Positions 16,722-25,877 are shown, numbered from the stretch's first letter. The stretch: 64,000 nucleotides of DNA from Chelatococcus asaccharovorans (GCF_003201475.1 NZ_QJJK01000002.1:186001-250000), one strand, 5' to 3'. Notes: generated from the letters alone by a model not told the origin. Numbers and translations: made by a program.

Positions 16722-17897
16722 TTGGACAGGGATCCCGTCATCATTGCCTCTATCGCGCGCACGCCCATGGGCGGCTTCCAGGGCGACTTGAAGGGCTGCT
16801 CCGCTCCTGATCTCGGCGCCGTCGCCATCAGGGCCGCGGTAGAGCGCGCGTCGCTCACCGGCGATGACATCGACGAAGTGCTGATGGGCCATGTGCTCAG
16901 TGCGGGCGTCGGCCAGGCGCCGGCGCGCCAGGCCGCTCTCGGCGCGGGCCTGCCGCAAGCCGTGCCCTGCACCACCATCAGCAAGGTCTGCGGCTCGGGC
17001 ATGAAGGCGGTCATGCTGGGGCACGATCTCATCGCAGCCGGGAGTGCCAATGTCGTGGTTGCCGGCGGCATGGAGAGCATGACCAATGCGCCCTATCTGC
17101 TCGACCGCGCCCGCCAGGGCCTGCGCCTCGGCCACGGGCGGGTGCTCGACCACATGTTCCTCGACGGCCTGGAGGATGCCTATGACAAGGGCCGCCTGAT
17201 GGGCAGCTTCGCCGAGGATACCGCGGAACATTACGGCTTTACGCGGCGGATGCAGGACGACTATGCGCTGGCCTCGCTGGAACGCGCCAGGCGCGCCATC
17301 GCCGACGGCGACTTTGCGTCGGAGATCGCGCCCGTTGCGGTGAGTGGCGGCTCGGTCGACATCGACGAGCAACCGGGCAAAGCGCGCCCGGAGAAGATCC
17401 CCACGCTCAAGCCCGCCTTCCGTGCCGACGGCACGGTGACGGCGGCCAATGCCTCGTCCATTTCCGACGGCGCCGCGGCGCTCGTCCTGATGCGGCTCTC
17501 GCAAGCGGAGCGGCGCGGCATCACGCCTGTGGCCGTCATTCGGGGACAGGCCGGTCACGCCCGCGCGCCGGCCTGGTTCACCACGGCCCCGGTCGGCGCG
17601 CTGGAGGCCTTGTTCGCCAAGACGGGCTGGAACAAGGCCGATGTCGATCTCTACGAGATCAACGAAGCCTTTGCCGTGGTGGTGCTCGCCGCCATGCGCG
17701 AACTCGACCTGCCGCATGACAGAATCAACGTGAACGGCGGCGCCTGCGCGCTCGGCCATCCCATTGGCGCCTCGGGCGCGCGCATCCTTGTCACGCTGGC
17801 CGCCGCCCTCAGGGCACGCGGATTGCGGAAGGGGATCGCGACGCTCTGCATCGGCGGCGGAGAGGCAACGGCCGTCGCCATCGAGCTCCTGTCATAG
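16722..17897 (+). CDS. thiolase (acetyl-CoA acyltransferase)
   Basis: 391 residues from a TTG start directly behind a strong GGAGGAGG ribosome site. Full catalytic set: C90 (KVCGSG), H346 (GGACALGHPIGASG) and C376 (LCIGGG), plus NEAFA. It cleaves a 3-ketoacyl-CoA with CoA, or condenses two acyl-CoAs. As the last enzyme of the plus-strand operon it would deliver acetyl-CoA to central metabolism, although no CoA ligase or transferase is seen in this operon. It converges on the M20 gene, with a palindromic element between them. Confidence 0.92.
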   Translation: MDRDPVIIASIARTPMGGFQGDLKGCSAPDLGAVAIRAAVERASLTGDDIDEVLMGHVLSAGVGQAPARQAALGAGLPQAVPCTTISKVCGSGMKAVMLGHDLIAAGSANVVVAGGMESMTNAPYLLDRARQGLRLGHGRVLDHMFLDGLEDAYDKGRLMGSFAEDTAEHYGFTRRMQDDYALASLERARRAIADGDFASEIAPVAVSGGSVDIDEQPGKARPEKIPTLKPAFRADGTVTAANASSISDGAAALVLMRLSQAERRGITPVAVIRGQAGHARAPAWFTTAPVGALEALFAKTGWNKADVDLYEINEAFAVVVLAAMRELDLPHDRINVNGGACALGHPIGASGARILVTLAAALRARGLRKGIATLCIGGGEATAVAIELLS

Positions 17898-17940
17898 GCG
17901 CAAGCTGACGGGCGGACGGGCTGATGACCGGATGGCTCCA

Positions 17941-18051
17941 GAGCATTTTCCGATCAGTTTGAAACACCTGATCCACCAGCGTCATCCCCGGCCTTGTGCC
18001 GGGGATCCCGATAAGTAAGGCTCAGCGCTTCAATGAGATCGGAAAATGCTC
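17941..18051. repeat. 111-bp palindromic intergenic element with 15-bp terminal inverted repeats
   Basis: GAGCATTTTCCGATC (17941-17955) is perfectly inverted at 18037-18051. Inside is a second palindrome, ATCCCCGGCCTTGTGCCGGGGAT-like. The element lies between two convergent genes, and its right end reaches the first base of the M20 stop codon. A related, longer and more degraded element is at 30846-31031. It could act as a bidirectional terminator, although no T-run is visible. Confidence 0.65.
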
Positions 18052-19208
18052 TACAGCCGCGCGATCGCCAGGGCGAGCGTCTGGGCGCGCGTCAAAAGCG
18101 TGTCGAGCTCGATATATTCGTCCGGCGTATGCGATCCGCCACCGACAGGGCCGACCCCACAGAGCGTGGGGATGCCTTGGCTGCAGGGGATGCCGGCATC
18201 CGAACATCCACCCGAGAATTCCTCCCCGAAATGAAGACCCAGCGAGGCGGCGGCCGCGTCATAGGTCGCATAAAGCGCGCGTTCGGGCTCTGATTGGACG
18301 AGCGGCAGGAACTCCCCGGTGATCGTCAAGGTAGCGCTCGACCCGGCCACGTCTTCCGCAGCGACGATGGCTTCGACCGCGGCCAGCATCCGGTCCCGGT
18401 CGGCCGGATCGACATAGCGAAGGTCGAGTTCCGCGAAGGCATCCGGCGCAACGGTGTTGAGCGTCATGCCGCCCCCGACGACACCGACATTGACGGTGAT
18501 GCCGGCCTCGAGGTCGGTCAGCGCATGGAGACGTAGGGTCTTGCGGGCCAGGGCCTCGATCGCGCTGATGCCATGGGTGAAATGCGATCCGGAATGCGCC
18601 GCGCGGCCGCGGACCTCGATGCGCATGAACAGGCCGCCCTTGCGTCCGACCGTCACATTGCCGCTTGGGCGGCCCGGCTCGCCGTTGAAAACCGCCCGCA
18701 TGCCCTGCACCTCGCGGGCGATGACATCACGCGACCACGGCGAGGCGATCTCCTCATCCCCCGTGAACAGCCCGACGACCGGCCGCGACGCCGCGCCGAG
18801 AGCGGCCATGGCAGCGAGCACAAAGGCATTGATCACCAGGCCGCCCTTCATGTCGGCGACGCCGGGGCCATAGGCGCGATCGCCTGCGATGGTGAAAGGC
18901 CGCCGTGACGCCTCGCCCGTCGGAAATACCGTATCGCGATGGCCGAGCAGCATGACGGGGGCAAAGCCGGCGCTGCCACATGGCACCGTCGCACGAATGA
19001 TGTCGCCAAGCGCGTCATGCGGGATGACCTCGCAGCTGACGCCCGCATCCCGGAGAAAGGCTGTGATCCGGGCACCGACCGCGTCGACACCCGTCTTGTC
19101 GCCGGTATTGCTGTCGGTATTCACGAGATCCGCAAGCAGGCCGACCATGGCCTCCCGTCGGGCGGCGAACCATTGCGACAACGCGGCTTCACGATCTGTC
19201 GAGTGCAT
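18051..19208 (-). CDS. M20 family metallopeptidase/amidohydrolase (carboxypeptidase G2/ArgE-like)
   Basis: 385 residues from the ATG at 19208, which has GGGAG five bases upstream; an upstream in-frame start at 19277 lacks such a site. Di-zinc residues are all visible: H90 and D92 (GHRDT), D119 (VADMKGG), E152/E153 (GDEE), E177 (NGEPG) and a C-terminal His in GSHTPDE. The dimerisation domain lies at about 185-295. M20 enzymes hydrolyse N-acyl or peptide bonds of amino acids. It is the last gene of the minus-strand cluster and may release an amino acid from an amide intermediate. Confidence 0.9.
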   Translation of the reverse strand: MHSTDREAALSQWFAARREAMVGLLADLVNTDSNTGDKTGVDAVGARITAFLRDAGVSCEVIPHDALGDIIRATVPCGSAGFAPVMLLGHRDTVFPTGEASRRPFTIAGDRAYGPGVADMKGGLVINAFVLAAMAALGAASRPVVGLFTGDEEIASPWSRDVIAREVQGMRAVFNGEPGRPSGNVTVGRKGGLFMRIEVRGRAAHSGSHFTHGISAIEALARKTLRLHALTDLEAGITVNVGVVGGGMTLNTVAPDAFAELDLRYVDPADRDRMLAAVEAIVAAEDVAGSSATLTITGEFLPLVQSEPERALYATYDAAAASLGLHFGEEFSGGCSDAGIPCSQGIPTLCGVGPVGGGSHTPDEYIELDTLLTRAQTLALAIARL

Positions 19209-19319
19209 GTGAACTCCCAAGGCTGGAACGACCCCAGCGCGAGGCGATGGACCACGGATCGGCGGCGTTTCAATCAACGTCCGCCAGATCCGCCCCGGAA
19301 CTAGCCTTCCGTCCGCTTA

Positions 19320-20084
19320 CTAAAGACTGGACGGCGTCAGACGGGCCGCGAGCTCTTCCTGGGCCTGTCTGACAGCCGTCAAATGTTCGGAGGGATTGGA
19401 CGGCTGGGGCGCCGGATCTTCATTGTTGCGGATGCGGCGGACGGCTTCCTCGATCGTTACGCCAACGGCCTGAATGTGGGTCGTCATCGCCGCCTGTGCC
19501 GCGTCGCCGTCCCGCGCGCGCAGGGCGTCGAGGATCGCCAGATGCTGCTCCACATGCGCACGGGAATCCGGGCGTCCATAGAAGGGAAGCATCTCTTCGG
19601 TAATCGCATATTCGTAGAAATCGCCGATGATCTTGATCAGTCGATGGCTGTGCGATGCCCGCGCGATCGCGCCATGGAAAATGTTGTTCAACGCTGCGCG
19701 CTCGGCAACGGAGGTGGACTCAACCGCTGCGATACTCGCGTGGCAGACCGCGTCGATTTCGTCGATCTCGACGTCGCTGGCATGTTCGGCCGCAAGGCGC
19801 GCTGCATAACCCTCCAGAACCTGGCGGATACCGAAGATCTCATGCAGTTCCGTCGCCATGTCGGCAACCACCTTGGCGGTGCCGTCCTCCTTGATGAACC
19901 CCTGGGCAAGCAGGCGCGATATCGCATCGCGCACCGGCGTACGGCTCACGCCGAAATCCTCGGCGACGCGGCTTTCGACAAGACGTGTCCCTGGTGGGAG
20001 CGTTCCCCGCAGAATGGCGCGCTTCAACTGCTCATAGACTTGGGGCACGATCGTGTTGCGCGCTTTTATCTTGTCGAAGCTCAT
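19320..20084 (-). CDS. GntR family transcriptional regulator, FCD subfamily
   Basis: 254 residues. Winged helix at about 10-75 (RGTLPPGTRLVESRVAEDFG, SRTPVRDAISRLLAQGF), FCD domain at about 85-215 with a conserved NIFHGAIARASHS region. The gene starts 13 bases after the stop of the upstream M24 gene, so it is inside the operon it likely controls. The inverted repeat at 28482-28500, in front of the first gene of this cluster, is a good candidate target. Confidence 0.9.
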   Translation of the reverse strand: MSFDKIKARNTIVPQVYEQLKRAILRGTLPPGTRLVESRVAEDFGVSRTPVRDAISRLLAQGFIKEDGTAKVVADMATELHEIFGIRQVLEGYAARLAAEHASDVEIDEIDAVCHASIAAVESTSVAERAALNNIFHGAIARASHSHRLIKIIGDFYEYAITEEMLPFYGRPDSRAHVEQHLAILDALRARDGDAAQAAMTTHIQAVGVTIEEAVRRIRNNEDPAPQPSNPSEHLTAVRQAQEELAARLTPSSL

Positions 20085-20097
20085 CGCTGTTCCATTC

Positions 20098-21246
20098 CTA
20101 TCGCACGAAGAGCCGCCGATCCGATCGGGTGAGTCGCTCTGCTCCGGTCGGCGTCACCAGTATTGTATCGCTGAACGCCAAGCCCTGCGCGTAGGTGTAC
20201 ATATGAAAGACCATACCGGCCTCAAGCGTCCAGCTCGAGTCCGGAAGAAATGCACGCGTGAAGTCGCTGGTCTTCGGCAATCCAATATATCCCAAAGTGT
20301 ACCCCGTAAAGTTCGTATAGGTCTCGCGCAACCGCGAATCAAGTACGGCCCGGCGCAGGATACCATCCACATCACGCGCGGCGGCCCCCGGCTTCATGGC
20401 GTCGAACTGCGCCTGCTGCGCGGCGAGCAGAATATCGGCCGCGCGCGCGAGATCCTCCTCCGGCGCGCCGATCACCGTCGAGCGCATGATCCGCGCGCCA
20501 TAGCCGCGCACAAGGGGGATTGATTCCACATGCAGGATGTCGCCCTTCTCAAACCGATGGTCGCCCAGGCGACCGTGAAGGGAATCGGTTCTCTTGCCGG
20601 CAGCCAGCAATGCACTGCGCCCATTGTCCGCGCCTTCGCGAAGGGCGGTTGCATAGAGTGCCGCGGCGCATTCACGCTCGCTCACGCCCGGCGCCGCGGC
20701 CTCGATGCTGGCGATCAGCGCTGCATCGGCAATCCGTGACGCCTCCCGCAAATAAGCGATTTCCCGCTCCGACTTGATGAGGCGGATTTCCCAGATCACC
20801 TTGGAAAAATCGATGAAGTGCACGTTGGGGAGAGCGCTTTCGATGGCGCGGAAACGCCCGACGGGCAGAAAATGGGAATCGAATTCCACGGCGATGGCGC
20901 GGCTCGCCCATCCTCTCCTTTGAACAACAGCAGCGAGAATGGTGACGGGGTCTTCATCATCGCCGAAGGACACATAGTCCTCGACCCAGGACTGCTCGGT
21001 GAACGTCGGTGCATCCAGCGTCCGCACGATCACGACGGGGTCGCCGTCAAGCGGCAGGAGCGCCGGCTGGTAAATCGCCGCGGGTGGGACGTAGCCGAAG
21101 AGATAAGCCATGTGCTCGACGCAATCGACAAGCAGGACGTCCGCACCGCGCGTGCGCATCTCGTCGCGGACTTTGGCGATCCTGGCCTCGTATTCGGCTT
21201 TCGGGAAGGCTCTATGGGCCGTGTCCGCTTCGGGAGCTTCGCTCAT
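20098..21246 (-). CDS. M24 (pita-bread) family protein lacking the metal ligands, creatinase/ectoine-hydrolase-like
   Basis: 382 residues from the ATG at 21246, placed behind GAGGGA; the ATG at 21252 is too close to it. It has the creatinase N-terminal domain and a C-terminal pita-bread fold. The five M24 metal ligands (D, D, H, E, E) are lost: the usual two-Asp segment reads HVESIPLVRGYGARIMRST, the GHGxG His segment reads TGYTLGYIGLP, and the EPG Glu segment reads EAGMVFHMYTY. Metal-free members of this fold, such as creatinase, hydrolyse C-N bonds without metal. A hydrolase of a cyclic amidine, guanidine or amide is plausible. It is followed by a metal-competent paralogue's gene upstream on the same strand. 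Confidence 0.82.
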   Translation of the reverse strand: MSEAPEADTAHRAFPKAEYEARIAKVRDEMRTRGADVLLVDCVEHMAYLFGYVPPAAIYQPALLPLDGDPVVIVRTLDAPTFTEQSWVEDYVSFGDDEDPVTILAAVVQRRGWASRAIAVEFDSHFLPVGRFRAIESALPNVHFIDFSKVIWEIRLIKSEREIAYLREASRIADAALIASIEAAAPGVSERECAAALYATALREGADNGRSALLAAGKRTDSLHGRLGDHRFEKGDILHVESIPLVRGYGARIMRSTVIGAPEEDLARAADILLAAQQAQFDAMKPGAAARDVDGILRRAVLDSRLRETYTNFTGYTLGYIGLPKTSDFTRAFLPDSSWTLEAGMVFHMYTYAQGLAFSDTILVTPTGAERLTRSDRRLFVR

Positions 21247-21258
21247 CTTCATTCCCTC

Positions 21259-22359
21259 TTATCGCATGACCGTGAGGGCGCGGGTCGCATCGTTGAACGA
21301 CCGCCCGCCCTCGTCGGTCACGAGCATGATATTCTCGATGCGCACGCCCCAGCGCCCTTCGACATAGATGCCGGGCTCATTGGAAAAGACCATGCCGGGC
21401 GCGAGCTTCAGCGTATTGCCTTTCACGATGTAGGGTTCCTCATGGGCGTCGATGCCGAGCCCGTGGCCCAGCCGGTGCAGAAAACGGGCACCATGACCCG
21501 CCGCCTCGATCACGTCCCGCGCGGCGCGATCGATCGCCTGCGCCTCCACTCCGGGACGGATCGCCCGGCTGGCCGCCTCATAGGCCGCATTGACCACGTC
21601 ATAGATCGCGACGAAGGACGGATCAGGCGCGCCGGCAACCGGGGTGCGGCAGGTGTCCATGTAGTAGCCATCAAGCGTCGCCGCGAAATCGATCACCACG
21701 GGATCACCCGGCTGAATGACCCGATCGGAATGGTGATGCAGCGGCGATGCCCCGTTCGGGCCGCTGCCGACGTCGCACCACGCCATGGGATCAAAGCCCT
21801 GCGCGCTGACGAGCTCGCCGATCTGCCGCACCACATCCCGCTCGGTTACGCCGACGAGACGCCCATGGGCGAAGAATTCAGCCCAGATCGCATCGAAGCG
21901 CCTGCCGGCCTCCTCAAGGAGGGCGATCTCTTCTTCGCCCTTATGCAGCCGCGCGGCGGCCGTCATGGGTGAGGCATCAATGAAGCGGACATTGGGATGC
22001 AAGGCTTGCAAGCGGAGCAGAAAAGAGCTCCAGAAATGGCCATTGACAGCGATCGTATGCGCGCCGATCGCTTCACTGTAGTTGGCGACGAGGGCAAGCG
22101 GATACTCCGTCTCATCCCACGCGGCGATATCGAACGTCTCGGCGAGGTCCTGGACGAGCGGACTTTGCAAGCGCGGAACGACGATGCACGGGCGCCCGGC
22201 GCTTGGGATCAACACGGCATTGAAACGCTCCGTCAGCGGCAGTTTCCGGCCGATGAGGTGATACATATCGGCGGACGGCGCGATGATCGCGAGATCGACA
22301 TCGCGTTCCGCCATACCCTCTCGCAACGAGGAGATACGGTCCAGGATGGAAACCTTCAT
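21259..22359 (-). CDS. M24 family metallopeptidase (Xaa-Pro aminopeptidase-like)
   Basis: 366 residues; the ATG at 22359 overlaps the flavin reductase stop (ATGA), and the longer frame to 22506 runs through that gene. Unlike its neighbour, it keeps the metal site: VIDFAATLDGYYMDTCRT (two Asp), LGHGLGIDAHEEP (His) and NEPGIYVEG...GVRIEN (two Glu). It probably hydrolyses an Xaa-Pro or other amide bond in the cytoplasm. Paired with the metal-free M24 protein, it suggests two successive hydrolyses or a hetero-oligomer. Confidence 0.89.
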   Translation of the reverse strand: MKVSILDRISSLREGMAERDVDLAIIAPSADMYHLIGRKLPLTERFNAVLIPSAGRPCIVVPRLQSPLVQDLAETFDIAAWDETEYPLALVANYSEAIGAHTIAVNGHFWSSFLLRLQALHPNVRFIDASPMTAAARLHKGEEEIALLEEAGRRFDAIWAEFFAHGRLVGVTERDVVRQIGELVSAQGFDPMAWCDVGSGPNGASPLHHHSDRVIQPGDPVVIDFAATLDGYYMDTCRTPVAGAPDPSFVAIYDVVNAAYEAASRAIRPGVEAQAIDRAARDVIEAAGHGARFLHRLGHGLGIDAHEEPYIVKGNTLKLAPGMVFSNEPGIYVEGRWGVRIENIMLVTDEGGRSFNDATRALTVMR

Positions 22360-22883
22360 GCGGACGATCCTTGGTGAGCGGATGGCCATTCGCCGTAATG
22401 GCGTCTGAAGAACATGAGCGGCACACCGCGGCCGGCCTCGCCTCGGAGCACCAAGCCGACGAAAATGCGGTGATCGCCGGCCTCGATCATCTTCATCACC
22501 TGGCACTCCGCATAGGCGAGCGCCCCGTCGATCAAAGGCACGCCGAGTTCCCCCTCGGTCGTGGCAAGGCCCGCGAACTTGTCGACGGCCCGGGATGCGA
22601 AGCGCTCGGCGATCGCCTGCTGGTCGTGGCCGAGGAAATTGACGGCAAACCGTTCACTCCGGGCGATCGCCTGCGCCGTGAAGCGATCCTGCCCGAGGCA
22701 TACCAGGAGCTGTGGAGGGTTGAGCGACACCGAACTGACGGCATTCGCCGTGAGCCCGACCGGCTCGCCATCGGCGCTCAATGTGGTGATCACCGTGACG
22801 CCGGTCGGGAAAGAACCCATGATCTCGCGGAAGGCGGCCGATGAAACGACATCCCGGCTCGTCAGGTCATGGCGCATGGTCAT
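22356..22883 (-). CDS. flavin reductase (HpaC/DIM6-NTAB family)
   Basis: 175 residues with the flavin-reductase-like core: FREIMGSFPTGVTVITT at the N-terminus, GLTANAVSSVSLNPPQLLVCL, and a C-terminal GDHRIFVGLVL segment. These proteins use NAD(P)H to supply reduced FMN or FAD to a separate monooxygenase. The acyl-CoA-dehydrogenase-like protein at 27207-28469, first gene of the same minus-strand cluster, is the obvious partner. Confidence 0.9.
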   Translation of the reverse strand: MTMRHDLTSRDVVSSAAFREIMGSFPTGVTVITTLSADGEPVGLTANAVSSVSLNPPQLLVCLGQDRFTAQAIARSERFAVNFLGHDQQAIAERFASRAVDKFAGLATTEGELGVPLIDGALAYAECQVMKMIEAGDHRIFVGLVLRGEAGRGVPLMFFRRHYGEWPSAHQGSSA

Positions 22884-22944
22884 CGCTGATCTCCCTTGCG
22901 TAATGCGGCACGCCGGTCCCCGGCGATCTGGATCGCTCCTGTCC

Positions 22945-23757
22945 TCATGCCCATCGCCGCGCCTTCTTCAGGAGGTTCGCGGCGACCATGATGAGCACCG
23001 TGAGGGCGATGAGAAAGGTGGATACGGCCGCGATTGTCGGCTCGATCTCCAGCATCACGCTGTTCCAGATCCGCACGGCCAATGTCTGGGCGTTCGGCCC
23101 TCCGAGGAAGAGGGGTATGACGAGTTCGTCAAACGAGGTCAGGAACGCGAACAGGCCCGCGGAGATGATACCCGGGGCGATCAAGGGCAGGGTCACCCTG
23201 CGAAAGGCCTGGAAGCGGCTGGCGCCAAGGCTCATCGCGGCGTTCTCAAGCCGGGAATCCACGCCCTGCAGGGTCGCGGACAGGACGACGACGGCGATCG
23301 GCATGACGACGATGGTATGACCGATCGCAATGGCGATGACCGTCCCGCCCATTCCGATGCGCGCGAAAATGAAGTAGAGCGCAATGGCCGTGATGATGAC
23401 GGGCACGATCATCGGCGCCAGCAACAGGCCGTAAATCAGGGTCTTGCGCGAAAAGTCACTGCGCACCAGCGGGATTGCGGCGAGCGTGGCAATGATGACG
23501 GTGAGGACCGCCGAGAGCGTCGCGACCTGTATGCTGACCCAAATGGCTGCCAGCCAGTCCTTGTTGCCCAGGAACCTCTCGTACCATTGCAGGGAAAATC
23601 CGGGTGGCGGGAAGCTCAGATATTGCGCCGAACTGAAGGACACCGGAATGATGATCAACACCGGGGCCATCAGGAAGGCCAGCATGATCCAGGCGAAGAC
23701 CCGCACGGGAAGGCCAGGGTTGAGAAGTGCGTCCGATCCCATCACATCCGATCCCAT
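22945..23757 (-). CDS. ABC transporter permease, PotC family
   Basis: 270 residues from the ATG at 23757, behind AAGGGA; an ATG at 23742 is also in frame and both lie in a 15-bp tandem repeat. Six hydrophobic segments and the binding-protein-dependent permease loop ENAAMSLGASRFQAFRRVTLPL are seen, ending in a basic KKARRWA tail. Forms the inner-membrane channel with the adjacent PotB-like protein for a polyamine-type or similar cationic or amino compound. Confidence 0.9.
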   Translation of the reverse strand: MGSDVMGSDALLNPGLPVRVFAWIMLAFLMAPVLIIIPVSFSSAQYLSFPPPGFSLQWYERFLGNKDWLAAIWVSIQVATLSAVLTVIIATLAAIPLVRSDFSRKTLIYGLLLAPMIVPVIITAIALYFIFARIGMGGTVIAIAIGHTIVVMPIAVVVLSATLQGVDSRLENAAMSLGASRFQAFRRVTLPLIAPGIISAGLFAFLTSFDELVIPLFLGGPNAQTLAVRIWNSVMLEIEPTIAAVSTFLIALTVLIMVAANLLKKARRWA

Positions 23758-23788
23758 GACATCCAATCCCTTGACATCCGATCCCTTG
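23729..23788 (-). repeat. 15-bp tandem repeat at the permease translation start
   Basis: Four units at 23729-23743, 23744-23758, 23759-23773 and 23774-23788, each close to ACATCCGATCCCATG on the plus strand. Two units carry an in-frame ATG (minus strand) and two carry an AAGGGA-like ribosome site, so unit number could alter the start and the length of the N-terminus. Confidence 0.8.
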
Positions 23789-23789
23789 G

Positions 23790-24695
23790 CTAGACCTTGC
23801 TCGAGAGGAGCTGCTTGAGCCCGACCACGCGCGCGTAGAGGCCGAAGCAGGCCAAAGTGATGACGAGCAGGATGACCGCGATCGCCGAGGCGAAGTTGAA
23901 ATTCAGCAGAACGTCGACCTGATATGCGATGATCGACGCCAGCATCTGATCGCGATCCCCGCCCATGAGACGCGGCGTGATGTAGAAGCCGGCAGCCAGG
24001 ATGAAGACAAGCAGCGAGCCGCCCGCCACACCGGGCATGCTGAGCGGAAAATAGATGCGCCAGAACGCCGACCAGCGCCCCGCGCCGAGACTCTGCGCGA
24101 CGGCGACAAACCGGCCATCGATGCCGCGCATGACGCTGTAGAGCGTGAGCACCATATAGGGAAGCATAGTATAGACCATGCCGATCATCAGGCCGCTGCG
24201 ATTGTAGATGAGTTGTATTTCGCCGAGGCCGAGACCCGCGAATACCGTGTTGATCACCCCATTCGGCCGCAGGATGACCATCCAGCCATAAGTCCGCACG
24301 AGAATGCTCGTCATGAACGGCAGCATGACGCATAGCATCATGAAGGAGCGGACCGTCGGGCCGGAATTCGCCAGCACATAAGCGAGGGGATAGCCGACGA
24401 TGAGACTGAATACGGTCGTCAGGAAGGCGATCTCGATCGTCAGGAGCAGCACGCGTATGTAGATCGCGCGGGAAAAGAAGGCCTCGTAGTTCTGCACCGT
24501 GAAGCCGCCCTGGCCGTCGCGAAAAGACCGCAGGACCACATCAAACAAGGGATAGGCGAAGAAGATCGCAAGAAATGCCAGCGCCGGCAGCAGAAGCCAG
24601 AGCTGGCCGCCCGGCAAGGCCTTTCTCACCGGCGGGCGCTCTGCTGCAGCCTCGGAAACGCGCACCGTAGCCTGGCCGTCCACATCGAGGGCCAT
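23790..24695 (-). CDS. ABC transporter permease, PotB family
   Basis: 301 residues, about six membrane spans after a cytoplasmic N-terminal extension of ~30 residues. The coupling loop is AVAQSLGAGRWSAFWRIYFPLSMPG (split here: AQSLGAGRWSAFW then RIYFPLSMPG). The start lies 3 bases beyond the ATPase stop. Together with the PotC-like, PotA-like and PotD-like proteins it makes a complete importer. Confidence 0.91.
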   Translation of the reverse strand: MALDVDGQATVRVSEAAAERPPVRKALPGGQLWLLLPALAFLAIFFAYPLFDVVLRSFRDGQGGFTVQNYEAFFSRAIYIRVLLLTIEIAFLTTVFSLIVGYPLAYVLANSGPTVRSFMMLCVMLPFMTSILVRTYGWMVILRPNGVINTVFAGLGLGEIQLIYNRSGLMIGMVYTMLPYMVLTLYSVMRGIDGRFVAVAQSLGAGRWSAFWRIYFPLSMPGVAGGSLLVFILAAGFYITPRLMGGDRDQMLASIIAYQVDVLLNFNFASAIAVILLVITLACFGLYARVVGLKQLLSSKV

Positions 24696-24698
24696 GGG

Positions 24699-25877
24699 TC
24701 AGTGGCCCCCGGCCTGCATGGGCGGCAAAATGCGGGCGTCCGCCCGCGTGGGCGGCAGCACGCGCGCATCTGAGCGCGACCAGCGCACACGCACCGCATC
24801 CCCCTCCGAGAAGCGCCGATGCTCCGTCCCCCGGCGGGCGGCCTTGACCACCAGCGTCTCCGCGAGGGTGGGACGGTTCTCGCCGACAGCCACGTGGTAG
24901 CGGATCGCATCGCCGAGATACGTGACGGCGGCAATCCGCCCGTCCCACGCATTTTCAGGTTCCTCGGGCCCATCCGGACTTTCAATGCTGAGGCATTCCG
25001 GCCGCAGCGAGGCCGCGACATGGTCCCCCGCCTGGAAGCCGGATGCGCGCGCGATGATGCGGCGTCCCGTCGGATGGTCGATGCGCAGCGTTCCGTCTTT
25101 ATCGGCGGCCATGACTACGCCGCGCACCAGATTCGTATCGCCCATGAAACCGGCGACAAAAGCGGTTGCGGGGCGATCATAGAGGTCTTCGGGCGTGCCG
25201 TTCTGCTCGATGCGCCCGCCTTGCATGACGACGATCTGATCGGCCATCGTCAGCGCTTCCTCCTGGTCGTGCGTGACATAGATCACGGTGACGTCGAGAC
25301 GGCGCTGCAGGGCCTTCAACTCGATCTGCAACGACGAGCGCAATTTCTTGTCGAGGGCCCCCAGCGGTTCATCCATCAACAGGACCCGCGGCTCGAAGAC
25401 GAGCGCGCGTGCCAGGGCAACGCGCTGCTGCTGGCCGCCGGATAATTCACGCGGATAGCGCCCACCGAGCCCCGCCAGTTCGACGGTCTCCAGCATGCGT
25501 TCCACGCGCTGGGCGATTTCGGCTTGCGGCACGCGCCGCATGATCAAGGGAAAGGCAACATTGTCGAAGACGGTGAGATGGGGAAACAGCGCGTAGTTCT
25601 GGAACACCACGCCAAGATTGCGCTTCTGCGGCGGAAGAGCCGCGATATCGCGACCGGAAACGAGGATCCGCCCGCGGGTCGGCGCGACAAAACCGGCGAT
25701 CATCATCAGCGTCGTCGTCTTGCCCGAACCACTCGGCCCGAGGACCGTGCAGAACCGGCCCGCACCGACCGAAAGATCGATTCCACTCACAGCCACGAAG
25801 TTCGCATAAGTCTTCCAAAGACTCTCCAGAACGATCGGGGTCCCGCCTGTTACGTCCTTGATATGGCTCATCAACAC
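24699..25877 (-). CDS. ABC transporter ATPase, PotA family
   Basis: 392 residues; a second ATG six bases downstream is possible. Walker A GPSGSGKT (47-54), signature LSGGQQQRVALARAL, Walker B VLLMDEPLGALD, His switch VTHDQEEA, and a C-terminal TOBE domain. The last ~25 residues contain a duplicated DARxLPP motif (DARVLPP, DARILPP) that looks like a repeat expansion. Energises the importer encoded by the same operon. Confidence 0.93.
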   Translation of the reverse strand: MLMSHIKDVTGGTPIVLESLWKTYANFVAVSGIDLSVGAGRFCTVLGPSGSGKTTTLMMIAGFVAPTRGRILVSGRDIAALPPQKRNLGVVFQNYALFPHLTVFDNVAFPLIMRRVPQAEIAQRVERMLETVELAGLGGRYPRELSGGQQQRVALARALVFEPRVLLMDEPLGALDKKLRSSLQIELKALQRRLDVTVIYVTHDQEEALTMADQIVVMQGGRIEQNGTPEDLYDRPATAFVAGFMGDTNLVRGVVMAADKDGTLRIDHPTGRRIIARASGFQAGDHVAASLRPECLSIESPDGPEEPENAWDGRIAAVTYLGDAIRYHVAVGENRPTLAETLVVKAARRGTEHRRFSEGDAVRVRWSRSDARVLPPTRADARILPPMQAGGH

